A DNA stretch of 64,000 nt from Tenrec ecaudatus (taxonomy: Eukaryota > Chordata > Mammalia > Afrosoricida > Tenrecidae). Position 1 is the stretch's first letter. Each line of letters opens with the position of its first letter. A program made the translations under genes and the position numbers. The notes beneath the pieces were generated by a model. That model was not told the DNA's origin, searched no databases, and was given only the letters and a program-made list of their open reading frames with translations. Location: contig NC_134538.1 of the NCBI RefSeq assembly GCF_050624435.1, positions 129,996,937 through 130,060,936 on the forward strand, given 5' to 3'. Below are positions 1 to 11,279 of the stretch, in pieces.

Positions 1-215
1 GTAAAGAATGCTGTGGGAGACTGAGTGATGAGAGCAGAGAGTGTTGTAGGAGACAGCAAAGGGTGTGTCTTTCTGCTTGGGGTGATGATAAGGTTTTGGA
101 AATAGATGGTAGTGTCTTTTGCACAGTATTGTGAATGAAGTGCCATTGAAATGTACGCTTCAAAGTTAAAATGGCAAATTTTATATCTCACCACAATGTT
201 AATATTGAAAAATCA
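1..215 (+). repeat. Old L1 (L1M-type) 3' UTR end
   Basis: The segment has the classic mammalian L1 3' UTR wording: a ggtgatgataaggttttgga stretch, then a 'tagtg...gcacagtattgtgaatg' block, a 'tgccattgaaatgtacgct' block and a final AT-rich run. It is strongly diverged and starts before the window. No coding potential remains. Assignment is from memory of L1MA/L1M consensus wording. Confidence 0.6.
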
Positions 216-1214
216 ATGAAAATTACACCAAAACAAAAAGGCCTCTGCATTAGCAGCCAAAGTAACTTGGTGAAATTACAGCTGAAGAAAGTTCACAGTT
301 CACAGTTATGCATATTTATGGAGACAAATATGGATATTTGGATCATAATAGCTGGTCTGTAGTTTGACATTAGCAGTGAGTTTAGTCTCACATTATTTGT
401 GCTCCTGCTATACATTTAAAATGCATCTGTAATTGCTCAATGGCACTGTAAAACATGTGGGGTCAAGAGTCAAACCCAAAGTCTAAGTTCAGTGGCAAAG
501 CTTCACTTCTCTGGGGAGCAAGTTTAACACCAGGCAGTACAATCCTGGGTTCCTCTTCTTGCTTACCAAAGTCATTTTTCTTTGAGTATTTTTAAATTCA
601 TTGTTAAAAAAACACTCAGCTTCCATATTTTTCTTCATGTATAAATCGATGATAGATTTTTAAAATCTCTTTCAAAATCTAAGAATTAAAGGACTTGTCT
701 TCTTTAATTTCTGGTAAGATAATCACATTCCTTAAAATTTAATGGCAGCTATATTTATAATCAAACTTGCTCTCTTTGTTCTCAAACAAGTCTTCATTTT
801 TCTCCAAAAACATCATTGTCATCGATGGATCTTATCCAGCTACATTTTCATTCCAATGGCAATCAATCTCCTCTGGCTCATTATGAATCACCCTGTGACT
901 CTCTGTGGCACAATCCACATCTCTACATGCCGTACCTACCAGTGTTTTGCCTGCCTGGTGATTAACTTCATTCGGTTTTCCTTCCAATCTGTAGTGCCCA
1001 GAAGGGCTACCACCTTTCCTACATTTTCTTATCCACTGGCTCCCATGCAGGCTCTGGAAGGGAGGGGTACAGGTACAGGTGAGGTTTGAAGCAAAGGAAG
1101 TGGCAAGCAATTCCTTCCTTCCTCTTCTTCATCAAGGGAATAACCTGCTCTTACAAAAGGGGATTCCCTCTGGTTCCGAATCTAGACAGACAGTCCTCTG
1201 GACAGAGAGGCCTC
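216..1214. other. No gene or repeat recognised
   Basis: AT-rich unique-looking DNA. A 115-codon + frame at 742-1089 and a 92-codon - frame at 832-1110 overlap each other and show no family motif or codon bias, so I treat both as chance. Confidence 0.5.
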
Positions 1215-1390
1215 AATCCAGCAGTGGGATTCAGCGGCATCACACCGGCTTGGCAGAACAGATAGCTAAGTTGTTGCTGCGTTCGGTGAACTAGTTGATC
1301 AATGGCACTTGTAATCAGGGTTCTCTCTAAGGCAGGTGGCTGAGCAGCTGCCCAATGTGGAAATCGCAAATTTGCATTCCTTCCTTTTCC
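1215..1390 (+). repeat. Possible CR1/L3-like ancient repeat
   Basis: A block reading 'cagtgggattcagcgg', then 'acaccggcttggcagaac' and 'gttcggtgaact' resembles the 'accggtt-cgg-gaaccggtt' wording of an ancient CR1/L3-type or related amniote repeat. The match is from memory and is short, so the family name is tentative. Confidence 0.3.
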
Positions 1391-2040
1391 CCCTTGCCCT
1401 TTTATTAGGAGCTAATCCAGTTACCGTACCATTCCTTAGGTCAGCAGTGTCCTACCATTGCTACCAAAAGATGTTTCCAAACTTCTTCTTCCTTCTTAGC
1501 CTCCTTCATACCAGCTCCTGCAAAGGACCCCCAGGAACACTTACTCCAGTTGTTGTCACTGTAGGTTCATCGATCCGGGGATTCATAAACCAAAAAACAG
1601 AAAAAACATGTAGCAAAGATTCAAGGAGGGGACCCATGAGGACAAAAACCACCAGAGCTAAACTCCGAAATGAAAAATAAAAGCCCAGAAAATATTAAAA
1701 ACCAGCTCAAGCCCAAAGTGTATCAGAAGGGAGATCAAGTGACAAGATTTTAACTGTTCAAGCCAGAATTATCATTTTAATCAATAAGATTTGTATATAA
1801 TGTGTATATATATTATATAAACTCTCCAACACTCTCTGGCTGGCAAGCAGTTTATTCCCATCCCTCAGTTCCGGTCAGAGGGAAGTCACCAGAGGCTTCT
1901 TCCACTGTCACCCACAGCCTTTTGCACACCAGAATCTCACAATTTAAGCTCTGATACTACAATTTACTTTAGCTTTGGATCATAGAATTTATAATCCTTG
2001 GGTCATAGATGGTGTGTGTTTCTTGGATGGTGTCTTACTT
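1391..2040. other. No gene or repeat recognised
   Basis: Unique-looking DNA. A 114-codon frame at 1336-1680 lacks recognisable motifs and is most likely chance. A TA-rich run lies near 1790-1820. Confidence 0.45.
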
Positions 2041-2112
2041 AAATGGCTGCTTGTTTAGAAACAAGCCTTTAAGGCTCCAGATGATATCCTATCTGATAGT
2101 TGGGTACCATCT
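2041..2112 (-). repeat. Short L1 3' UTR fragment
   Basis: The piece 'tggctgcttgttta' followed by 'aagcctttaaggctcc' and 'tgatagttgggtaccatc' matches the same part of the 3' UTR of the intact L1 (near 27735-27800, opposite strand) and of the minus-strand fragments at 10317 and 38670. It ends just before the inverted repeat arm at 2143. Confidence 0.6.
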
Positions 2113-2142
2113 AATGTCTTCATGACACTTTACTATGGCATC

Positions 2143-2321
2143 ATTTTGAAAGAGAAGTAGTCTTACCTGTAGACAGGTATTAGGTACAGCCAAATTGATT
2201 TTCCCTTTGGCAAGGAAGGTAGGGTTCCCAAAACAGGCCTTACCTAGTAGGTTGGAAGACACGACCAAGTGAAGCATCATGATTTAAGTGTTTTTGTTGT
2301 TCTTGTCTTGGTTTTTCTGTC
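2143..2321 (+). repeat. Inverted repeat, left arm
   Basis: This 179-bp segment is repeated in reverse complement at 3272-3451 with roughly 90% identity by eye. Homology stops sharply on both sides: 'attttgaaagagaag' at the outer end and 'ggtttttctgtc' at the inner end. The family is unknown to me. It could be two opposed copies of one small element, or the arms of a fold-back element with about 950 bp between them. Confidence 0.8.
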
Positions 2322-3271
2322 TTCTGTATTTCCTTCATGAGGACAAGTAGCTAATGGATGGAGCTAGAATTCAGTGTGAGGCCTCAATCCATTCCTAAAT
2401 CCATATTTTTCAATCTGCCTCTGGCTCATTTTAGAGACACCCTTGGTACCTGATGGTAGAAAATCTATCAGTGTTCATCTGCACAACAGTCAATCCTAAG
2501 CAACCCTGGTAAGATTCGTTCCAGCCACAGGTATAAACTACTGGAATGCTTGCAACATTTATTCATTCATTTAATAAAATGCTTTATACCTTTGATTAAA
2601 TACTAAATTTTATTCCCTTGTGTTTGTTACTTCAGTAAACAAATATGTAACATAAAGAGAAAAGGTGTCAATCAGAGGGGGACATGCTGTCATTTGCTTC
2701 AGCTTTGTGTTACACCCCAAATTCCCACAAGATATTCTGAGTGAATTATGGAGTTCCTGAAAGGGTGCAAAGAACTAAAAATATTTCCTGAAAAGTTGCT
2801 GTAAATTGAGCAAAAGTTTAAAGGGCTTTTCCAATGGTGAACATAATATGTTCAGAGTTGCCGGTTTCTAATGTCTCAAACGCAACGACGGCTCCCTTAT
2901 TGGCCCTAAAGAATGGGTGAGAAAGTGGTTAAGGAGACATCCCACAGCCAATTATGCTTGAATAAATGCAAAGAAGGTTGTAACCAAGGACACCCATTGA
3001 GAAGCAATGTGGAAATATCTTAAATAATAGGTTTATTGTTTTTGTCAGGTATTAGTTCATAATTTTTCATTAATATTTTAAAACTCTGATTTTTGGATTG
3101 CTGACCTTAATTTTTATTTAAATATGGTGATCTTCTTTAAGAAAACAACCCCCCAATAAAAACTTTACACAGCAAAATTATTTTACCTAAATATAAACAT
3201 CCACGTCTACTTCATAATTAAGCAAAATAGAACTTTCAGGCAGAAGACTTTTTAAAATTGTGAAAGAACGT
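2322..3271. other. Spacer between inverted arms; nothing recognised
   Basis: AT-rich DNA with no recognisable gene. No open frame over 60 codons belongs to it. An 'attcattcatttaataaa' run near 2560 may be an L2 tail remnant, but that is too weak to call. Confidence 0.45.
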
Positions 3272-3451
3272 GACAGAAAAACCAAGACAAGAACAACAAA
3301 AACACTTAAATCATGATACTTCCCTTGGTCTTGTCTTCCAACCTCCTAGGTAAGGCCTGAGCTTGGGGAACCCTCCATTTCTTACCAAAGGGAAAATCAA
3401 TTTGGCTGTACCTAATACCTGTCCACAGAGAAGACTACTTCTCTTTCAAAA
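3272..3451 (-). repeat. Inverted repeat, right arm
   Basis: Reverse complement of 2143-2321. It carries the same 'gacagaaaaaccaagac' inner end and 'ctttcaaaat' outer end. Differences are scattered substitutions and 1-3 base indels, as expected for old neutral copies. Confidence 0.8.
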
Positions 3452-4029
3452 TAATGTTATAAATACCTCTCTCACACACATTCTACTGAGCCGGCCTTTC
3501 TAATACGGAATTTTCAAGTTTTCCCACTACCAGAGCACATCGAAATTCAAAGGATCTACATCAGAAAATGCATCTGCTATAGAAACGACTCAAAGGGCTA
3601 CACTGTCACAGATCTTGGTACTTTGTAGTACGCTTCTCCAAGTCTGTGGCTTACCATGGCCCCCTGGACAGTTTTGTGTACCTCCTTTATCATGCTTATT
3701 TAAAGGCTAAACTGTATGAAATAATAAACTTCCTTTCTGTATATACTTTTTATACTTAAAATAGTCATTAGGGCAGCAAACCAGCTGTTCAATAATTTGA
3801 ATCCCACTACTGCTTCCATTCACGTCCAACTAGATTCTGAATTCTGTTATATCACCTCCCTCCTGTATCTCATGATTCATCCTACTGGTTGTTGTTGATC
3901 TCTAAAAAGCCTCACAATGTCACGTTTGATATTTCAACTCTCCTAAAATATGAAAAAAGTTGTCTTTATTAACTCTCCTACGTTTGAAGTATCTAGGATG
4001 ACTTTTGTCCCTAATTGAATTCCCAGGTT
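3452..4029. other. No gene or repeat recognised
   Basis: Unique-looking DNA. An aataaa-type motif occurs near 3720 without any recognisable upstream coding sequence. Confidence 0.45.
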
Positions 4030-4140
4030 TACAGTCATGTCTGTGAACTCTTGAAGGACGGAGACCTGGTAGACACCCACTTTAGAGCTCTATACCTAGT
4101 ACAGAGAAGGCTTGACTAGCCTCAAATAAGTAGCAACATA
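4030..4140 (+). repeat. Probable L2 3' end fragment
   Basis: 'tctgtgaactcttgaagg', then 'tatacctagtacagag' and 'ctcaaataag' follow the L2 3' end wording (gtgagctccttgagggcag ... cctagcacagtg ... ctcaataaat). Heavily diverged. Confidence 0.45.
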
Positions 4141-4261
4141 ATTGCTCTTGACTTTTATTCTCATGGACAATGAATGAGACAGGCTAAGGACCCTCACAGT
4201 GAGTCATCTGGAAATGTGACAAAGAAGAACTGTAGAAAAAGGAACAAGCATATGCTTATCA

Positions 4262-4545
4262 TCATTGTTGCTGTTTTCAGCTGCTATGGTGTCAGCCTCA
4301 CCTCTGGTGACCTTGCCTAGCAGAGAACAAAGTGCCACTGGGTCCTGTTGGTCCTCATGACCGTCAGTGGGTTTGGATCCATTCAGGTGACTCTTCTGTC
4401 AATCCATCTCATTGAGGGTGTTCCTCTTTGTGGCTAGCTTCCTACTGTATGGAATATGCTATTCTTTCCTACTTAATGGTCTTCCCAGATGAATGCCTAA
4501 AACACATCAGTCAAAGTCTCACCACCATTGCCTCTAAAGATTATC
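4262..4545 (-). repeat. RTE/BovB-like LINE 3' fragment
   Basis: It begins with the gttgttgctgtt tail typical of the reverse-complemented RTE 3' end. The blocks that follow read 'caatccatctcattgagg', 'gtgttcctctttgtggct' and 'aaagtctcaccaccattgcc', the same order as in the better copies at 39462 and 62184. Non-coding remnant. Confidence 0.7.
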
Positions 4546-5789
4546 ACAAATATTTATTAAAACTACTTAAGTTTCTATCGTTAACCTAATCTGTTGAGCT
4601 AATAAGCACCTCACTGAAATTTATTTTCATTTTTAGGCTGTTTATGTTTTTGAATCATAAATTCCCATACATATACTGTTTTATTTACCTGAAGTTGAGC
4701 AGGCAAAATAAACAGAAAGACTACGAAACATATCCTTGGGACTAAGAACACTTGAGTTACGAAGTTGTTGCTAAAGTCCTTTTGATGAGGACTTGGATTC
4801 CTCTCTCTGAATCACTGAGTTTACTCATAAAATGAAATAAGAACACTTGGATTATTGTAAGAATTAACTGAAAACAAACAAACATATACCTGTCATACCA
4901 GTGGTAATTAAATATTAGTGTCTTACATATATCCTTCAAAATATCATATTAAATAAATGCACCAAGTTTTACTCAAATTAAATTTAGCAGTAAATTATAT
5001 AATATAGGTTAAATATACATACAATTAAACTTTTTCCCATACCACTAATTCAACTAAGTATTTAGGTTGACAAATCTCCCAAAAGTCGATTCATTACACC
5101 TGCTTCTAATATTCTAGCTCAGGTCCTCAAGTCAATCCACCTCTAATCCACCTTCCAATTTATCTTCATTGAATCAGCTGTATTATCTTTAAAAACATAA
5201 TCAATGAATCTTTCCTTTTAGAAAGGAATTCCTAGAGAATGTCTTTTCCTTGGTGGCTCCCCAAACTCATGTTTTATTAAAATGTCCTTTCTTCTTTGTT
5301 TCCCAATCTGCTTTACTAGTAATTAGAAATTAACAAAAATGAAAGAAAATATGAGCATAAATTCATCATAGTCAGAGGACCAGTAAATAAATTGATCATA
5401 CCAGCAAGAAAGTTCAGAGGGAAGCAAACAGAAAAGTGAGCTCAAAATGTGTTTGGCTGTCATAAAAGGAAGACAATCAAGCACACGACTCCTTGAGAAA
5501 GTGTGCAGCATACTGTTTACCGCTTCCATAGGAAGATAATTCCTTTCCTCCTCCGGAATAAGGGGAAGTCAAGCAAATAGGACTTAAAATTTCATAAAAA
5601 GGTAAGTTCACTAAAATGTTCCTTAAACATCACTCTTCAGAGAGGATGGATGAATTACATGTCATTCACCTCTTTCATAATTGCTAGTTGCCTCTGAAGA
5701 TTTTACTAAAAGGACAAGAAAGAGTTAACTTTTTGTCCAGGTATTCTTTGATGCTATTAAGAGGGACTTGCACCCTTTTCTTCAGGCCT
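4546..5789. other. No gene or repeat recognised
   Basis: Repeat-poor AT-rich interval with only chance frames of 60-68 codons. Confidence 0.45.
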
Positions 5790-6015
5790 AAGTAAACATG
5801 AGATCAGATGGACACCACTGGGAAAGGCATGGGGCTGCTCCGTGCAAGGGCAGCTGTTTTGAAGGCACCAGTCACTCCTCAGAAAAAAGGAGGATGCTTT
5901 CCACTCCCATTAAAAATGACTGCCTTCGGAAGCCACATGGGGCAGTTCTGACCTGTCTTATAATGTCCCCATGCGTTGGAATCAACTCTCAGCAATGAGC
6001 TAGGTTTTTGGTTTA
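5790..6015 (+). repeat. AfroSINE-type tRNA-derived SINE
   Basis: Retains the SINE order: 'ccagtcactcctcag', a 'ttccactcccattaaaaa' block, 'ggggcagttctgacctgtc', then 'gttggaatcaactctcagca' and a 'ggtttttggttt' tail. The tRNA-like head is degraded. Confidence 0.75.
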
Positions 6016-6223
6016 TGAGTCATCTATCTTCATATGTGATAGCCTTTTTATGTCATTGACATGGCCAAAGGAAAGCCTTTAAGCAAGATCAAGATGTCCT
6101 GAAGTTTTAACAGAATAAAAGAGTCCCAGCCCTGTTCTAGCAATAAATAGGTGATTGATCAAGACTACATATTGTACAGTATGGTGAAGATCCCAGAATG
6201 GAGTCTATGCAGGATTTATACAT

Positions 6224-6789
6224 TGTGTTAGTCCAGGTCGACTAGAGAAACATATCCAGGGAAACTCATATGTGTATAAGAGAGAGTTTTACATAAAGGG
6301 TAACTGTACATTAAGAAAGCATTCCAACCTAGTCTAGTCCAAGCCCATAAGTCCCATATTAACCCATATGTCCTATACCAATCTATAAAGTCCTCTTTAG
6401 ACTAATGAACACATGCAATGACAGGAAGCTCACAAGCCAGTAAGTAGAAATTCTTTGGATCCAGTGGTGTTGTGAGCACCTCAGTGATGGCAGGGGTCTC
6501 TATTTGGCTTCTCCAGCTTGAAAGGTCTAGTTGCATCAGGGTAAGTCCATGTGGCTTCTCTAGCTCAGGGCACTAGTGTAGTTCCATGTGTCTTGCCAAC
6601 TGCAATGTCTCCCAGAGAGTGCACTGAGAGAGAGAAGTGTCTCCCATCTCCAAGGAGGAAAATACAGTATTTCGCAGGAGAAGGCCATGCCCACACTGAG
6701 GTCTCCTTGGTTATTGCCAGATTGACAGACTAGACTCCACCCCTACACTCTTAGTCCTCAAAATGACGCCAGATGATGTACCTACCACA
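6224..6789 (+). mobile_element. Solo LTR-like element, family A copy 1
   Basis: A 566-bp element that starts TGTGTTAGTC, ends CTACCACA, and is flanked by the exact 5-bp duplication tacat (6219-6223 and 6790-6794). TG...CA ends with 5-bp duplications fit a solo LTR of the ERVL/MaLR class. Further copies lie at 41449, 48104, 50885, 56071 and 61243. The start resembles other mammalian LTRs beginning tgtattagtcagggtt. No coding capacity. Confidence 0.7.
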
Positions 6790-6814
6790 TACATTTACCA
6801 CCTCAAAATCCCAA

Positions 6815-7018
6815 ATTATTTCCCTGTAATCACTTCTGACTCATAGCAACCCTCTAGGCCAGGGTAGAAGTGCCCCCATTGGGTTGCCCATACTGTAATT
6901 CTTCAGAGGAATAGGAATAGAAAGCTGCATCTTGCTCTCATGGAGCATCTGTTATTTGGATGCCCTGACCTTGTGGTAAGCAGGTCAACATTTAACTACT
7001 ATGCCACCCGGGCTCCTC
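6815..7018 (-). repeat. AfroSINE-type SINE
   Basis: Reverse-oriented SINE: 'cttctgactcatagcaacc', 'ggccagggtagaagtgccc', 'attgggttgcccat', then the tRNA-like head 'taactactatgccacc' and 'gggctcctc'. Nearly complete; sits between two family A LTR pieces. Confidence 0.8.
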
Positions 7019-7039
7019 ACAGGTCCCACCTGATGCATA

Positions 7040-7412
7040 GAATTTGAATTTTACTTTTTAATTCAGTGAATACTGACTTTAGGAAGAGAATTCACTATTA
7101 AAATCATAGTTATATTTAGTTTTATTCTGTTAGGTACAAATATGATTTTAATATTTTTTGTTTAAAAATTATATATGGCCAAATAGTTGTGTAAAAGTGT
7201 CAAGTTGACAAGGGATAGTCTGTGGTAGTTATATAATTTAATCTCAACATGATAAATAAGGTAAAGGAGTGGAGTTTAGTCTGTCAATCAAGTCACAGCC
7301 TGATGATGCCTTCTTATGGATGTTGTTTTCATGAAAAGGATGCTGGGAACTTCCTCTGTCTCTCTCTCTCTGCTCCACCTTCCTTATGAGGAAACACACC
7401 TGGTCTAACACA
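7040..7412 (-). mobile_element. Family A LTR, internally deleted, with adjoining internal sequence
   Basis: Reading on the minus strand, 7412 to 7221 is a shortened family A LTR (start as 'tgtgttagacc', end 'ctaccaca'). It is followed from 7220 down to about 7040 by sequence shared with 56649-56760 ('cccttgtcaacttgacac', then an AT-rich block). The shared junction shows this is the internal region next to the LTR's 3' end. No viral-type reading frame is present and no TGG primer-binding site is visible. Confidence 0.55.
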
Positions 7413-7739
7413 ATTCCTCTAAGTAATCACATCAAATAACCTGTTATATGGAGAATTCTGTTATTAATAACAAAATTGTGTTATTGATAATATAACTTGA
7501 TTAAAATTTAGAAACTTCTACCAAATATAATTTAGTTTTAGGCTAATGGATATTAAGATGTTATTTATAATGATTACAGATACCAAACAATTGTGTGGCA
7601 TCTACTTCTGGTTTGAGTAAAAACAAAACAATAAGAGAAATTATTATGATACTACCCAGGATGTATGTGTGAGGGAAGAAAAGAACTCTCTTACAAAGTG
7701 TTTCATCTAGGTAATTTGTCAGTAAATGTCAAACTTTTA

Positions 7740-7970
7740 ATATATATGTACACCTTTTGATTTAGTAATATCATTTCTAGGAACTTATTGTATTGAAGTA
7801 CTTATGGGAATGAACAAAATGTTTACTGACCCAGAAGTTCATCACAGCACTGTTTCTGAATGTGAAAGTGACCAAATCTCAAAATAAAGTTATTAAGTAA
7901 ATGATCGTATGTTTGCACAATAGGACACTCTGTAGTTATTAAAAACTATGCAATAGAAGAAATATAACCA
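7740..7970 (+). repeat. Old L1 ORF2 3' fragment
   Basis: 'ccttttgatttagtaatatc' and 'atttctaggaactta' match the ancient L1 ORF2 segment encoding the DPAIPLLG-like motif. It is followed by 'cacagcactgtttctgaatg' and 'caatagga'. Very diverged, no open frame. Confidence 0.6.
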
Positions 7971-7979
7971 CCCTAAAGC

Positions 7980-8013
7980 ATATATATATATATATATATA
8001 TATACACGCTTAG

Positions 8014-8077
<64 letters not shown>

Positions 8078-8079
8078 CT
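7980..8079. repeat. (TA)n microsatellite with perfect palindrome
   Basis: Two TA tracts (7980-8004 and 8017-8074) are separated by a short unique stretch. The second is 29 uninterrupted TA units flanked by AGGAA at 8012-8016 and TTCCT at 8075-8079, making a 68-bp perfect palindrome. Confidence 0.95.
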
Positions 8080-9443
8080 TTGGAGACTTAAGGAATTTTT
8101 AAAGGCAATGGCAGATTGAACACACATTTTGATGCACTTATTTCTGAGATTCTAGAATTGATCCTAGAACTAATTCTAAAGGGACTTTTAGAAAGAAATA
8201 AACTAATGAAGACACAGATGAGATAAAATCTGACAAGATCAACATCTTTTGAATGTGCAGAATCACTGACCAAGAATGATGAGTCCCGAGTCAACAATGA
8301 GAAGAGTCAAGACACAAGCTGATTTCCTTCATGTCTCAGATCCCATTAAAAGTTCCAGTACTTTTGAAGGTGATAGAAACACAATACTTGGGAATAGGCT
8401 GAAGGTTGGATTAAGATGCAGTTGAAGACAATTCTTTTTATATCATGACAAATCAAAACATGAAGTATCCAGTAATCCTAAACTCTGTGTCCTCAAGGAA
8501 TTTTCACAGATTCATTCTTCTGTGTTCAATTCATTCTTCTAATAAAAGCTAAAAATGGACACACAAAGTGTATGAGAGACAAAAGTGGTTAGACGTCTAG
8601 GGGCTCTTTCAATTCCATGCAGCCCCAAACGTTGCTTTCTTTACCCAGCTGAGGGTTGGAGCTATATTCCCTGACGACTAAGCAAAGAGAGCATTTTTGG
8701 CACAGCTGAGGGTGTGAAAACTGTAGTGATTTTTAAATTAAGTGAAAATTTGTAGTGTGAACATGGAAACTACAAGTATTCTATACTCACTCCACATCAG
8801 CAGTCAGACAGAAAAGTGGGGGGGTGGGGAGGTCCTTTGGGCCTTTCCCACACCCAAGAGGGCAGAGGGCAGAAGCCAAAGCTGCAGCCGCTGGCACTGA
8901 GCTGCCCAAGAAAGCAGCAACTCGGTGACCCAGGGAGTGTACAATCCAAAATGGTAATTGTGTGAGGTGACATTTCAATGAGATTTTAAACATAGAGTTA
9001 AAAATGTTTGCAAATATTTGGATATTGAAAGATGTAAATTTCAGGAGGCCCAGAGGGTGCATGCTACTGAGTTGAATAGTATTCCTCAATAATTCATGTC
9101 TACACCATATGGTATGGCTCTTTTTATCCCTAGTCTCTGTAAGTTCTGCAAAATGACTGGTTGAAAGTGTGCAAATAGGGTGTACGGGACCCTACAGGAG
9201 AATGAGTCAGATTTGTTCTTTCACTGGGTATAATGAGCCATCTCATGACCAACAAGGAACAAGAGTTAGCAATGTCCAAACTCTCTCGGTGCAGCACGGG
9301 AATGGCAGCAGAAACTATGAGGCAGAAAGGCTCGATTCCCAGACAACAGCATAAGCAAAGCCGGATGTCTTTGGGGAGGGGCCGCTTTACAGAGGGGGGT
9401 ACATTTGGACCTTTACTCATGCTTGTCAGAGCAAAGTAGCAGT
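8080..9443. other. No gene or repeat recognised
   Basis: Moderately GC-rich around 8810-8940. Overlapping opposed frames at 8787-9089 and 9130-9420 show no motif. The stretch 9140-9440 may be the upstream part of the repeat whose tail begins at 9444. Confidence 0.4.
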
Positions 9444-10676
9444 TGGGGACCAGAGAGATGTGTTGAGGAGGGCCACTGAGGTATCCTAAACATTTCTGCT
9501 CTTGACATGTAACCTGTCAACTCCCCTAAGAAACCCCATAATCATGACTCTTGTATTGTCTGCAAATTCTGTTTGTTTGTTTTTTAATTATTTTATTAGG
9601 GGCTCATAAGATTCTTATCACAATCCATACATACATACATTGTTTCAAGCCCATTGTACATTTGTTGCCATCATCATTCTCAAAACTTTTGCTTTCTACT
9701 TGAACCCTTGATATCAGCTCCTCATTTTCCCCTGCCTCCCTGCTCCCCACTCCCTCCTGAACCCTTGATAATTTATAAATTATCATTTTGTCATATCTTA
9801 CACTGTCCAATGTTTCCTTTGACCCACTTTTCTGTTTTCCGTTCCCCAGTGAGAAGATTATATGTAGATCCTTGTAATAGCCCCGCCCCACCCCACCTTT
9901 CCTCCACCCTCCTGGTTTCTCCACTCTCACCACTGGTTCTGACGGGATGAAGGCCTGGATTCTCTATGTTTTCAGTTCCTATCTGTACCAGTGTCCATCC
10001 TCTTGTCTAGCCAGATTTGTAAGGTAGAATTGGTATCATGTTAGTGGGGGGCGGAAGCATTCAAGAACTAGAGGAAAGTTATATGTTTCATTATTGCTAT
10101 CCTGAACACTGACTGGCTCATCTCCTCCCCATAACCATTCTGTAAGGGGAGGTCCAGTAGCCTACAAATGGGCTTTGGGTCTCCACTCTGCACTCACCCT
10201 CATTTACAATGATATGACTATTTTTTCTTTGATGCCTGATACCTGAACTCTTCAACACCTCATGGACACACAGGCTGGTGTGCTTCTTCCATGTGGGCTT
10301 TGTTGCTTCTGAACTAGATGGCTGCTTGTTTATCTTCAAGCCTTTAAGACCCCAGCTGCTATATCTTTTGATATTTGAGCACCCTCAACTTTCTTCACCA
10401 CATTTGCGTATGCACACATTTGTCTTCAGTGATCGTATAGGGAAGGTGTGCATCATGGAATGCCGATTTAATAGAACAAAGTGTTCTTACATGGGATAAG
10501 TACTTGAGTGGAGGGGCAATGTCCATCTTCTGCCTTAATACTAAACCTATAAATATATACACATAGATCTATTTCTCCACCATCTTTGTAATGGATTATC
10601 AGACCCAGCAGCGAAGGAGAGAGAAATGGTTGGTATCAGAAGGTTGGAGAGTAGAGGCATGTCTGACTTAGGCCTC
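9444..10676 (+). repeat. Unclassified repeat R, copy 1, split by an L1
   Basis: The parts 9444-9571 ('ggggaccagagag', 'catttctgctcttgacatg', 'attgtctgcaaattctg') and 10580-10676 ('aatggattatcagaccc', 'ggttggtatcagaagg') match consecutive parts of 16433-16718. Between them lies the L1 fragment 9572-10579. I do not recognise the family. Confidence 0.6.
9572..10579 (-). mobile_element. 5'-truncated L1 3' UTR fragment
   Basis: The left end is a T-rich tail followed by 'ttttattaggggctcataag', the reverse complement of the 3' end of the intact L1 (28750-28790). Downstream blocks 'gtgggctttgttgcttctga' and 'aagcctttaagaccccag' match its 3' UTR in order. No ORF2 sequence is left. Divergence shows it is much older than the 20030 copy. 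Confidence 0.85.
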
Positions 10677-10784
10677 CCGGGAACCATCCTTGGGCAGAGG
10701 TGGAGTTGGATTCTTGCCCCTAGAGAAACCAGGGAGGTCAGATGCGACCTATGTGCTATTTATTTGCGGCCCATAAAAGAGCCT

Positions 10785-10982
10785 TGGTGGCATCACGGGG
10801 TTTGAGTTGGGCTGCCAACCACACAGCCAAGAGTTCCAAGTTGCTCTTCCTGAACAAGATATGACCTTCTACTCCTGCAAAAATGTACAGTCTCAGAAAC
10901 CCAGAAGGACAGGTGCACTCAGTCCTAGAGGTCCCTGTGAGTGGGAATCAACTCAATGGCAGTGATTTAGTTTAGTTTAACC
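10785..10982 (+). repeat. AfroSINE-type SINE
   Basis: Almost complete: head 'gagccttggtggcatcacgg', 'aatgtacagtctcagaaacc', 'gtgggaatcaactcaatggc' and a 'tttagtttagttt' tail. Confidence 0.85.
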
Positions 10983-11279
10983 TCTGAATGTGACCTTCTT
11001 TGCAGTGAAGTCTTTCCAGAATGTTATTGGTTAACTTGAGTTCATACTGGATTAGAGTTCAAATCCAATGACTCGTGTCTTTATATGAAAAAGGAGAAAG
11101 AGAATCAGACACACAAGGAAGAAAGCCACATGACAATAGAGGTGGAAAATGTGGGCATCACCAGAAGTTAGGAGAGAAGCTTGGAACAAAGAGGATAGAT
11201 GAAGAGGTTTCAAAAAGTTTATGGGAAAATATAATTAAATATATACCGAATTTTTTCCAACAATATTTTAAAGCCCACT

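Noticed and set aside
742-1110. Opposed 115- and 92-codon frames
   Set aside because: Both overlap on opposite strands, start at arbitrary ATGs and have no motif.
6224-6789. Family A as a DNA transposon with terminal inverted repeats
   Set aside because: The start (TGTGTTAGTC) and end (CTACCACA) are not inverse of each other in the solo copies and duplications are 5 bp, so an LTR reading fits better. The 57341 inverted end keeps a little doubt.
7939-8127. 62-codon frame rich in Tyr-Ile repeats
   Set aside because: It is a translation of the (TA)n microsatellite.
10785-10982. tRNA genes in SINE heads
   Set aside because: The tRNA-like regions are diverged SINE promoters without a foldable cloverleaf or CCA-ready end.
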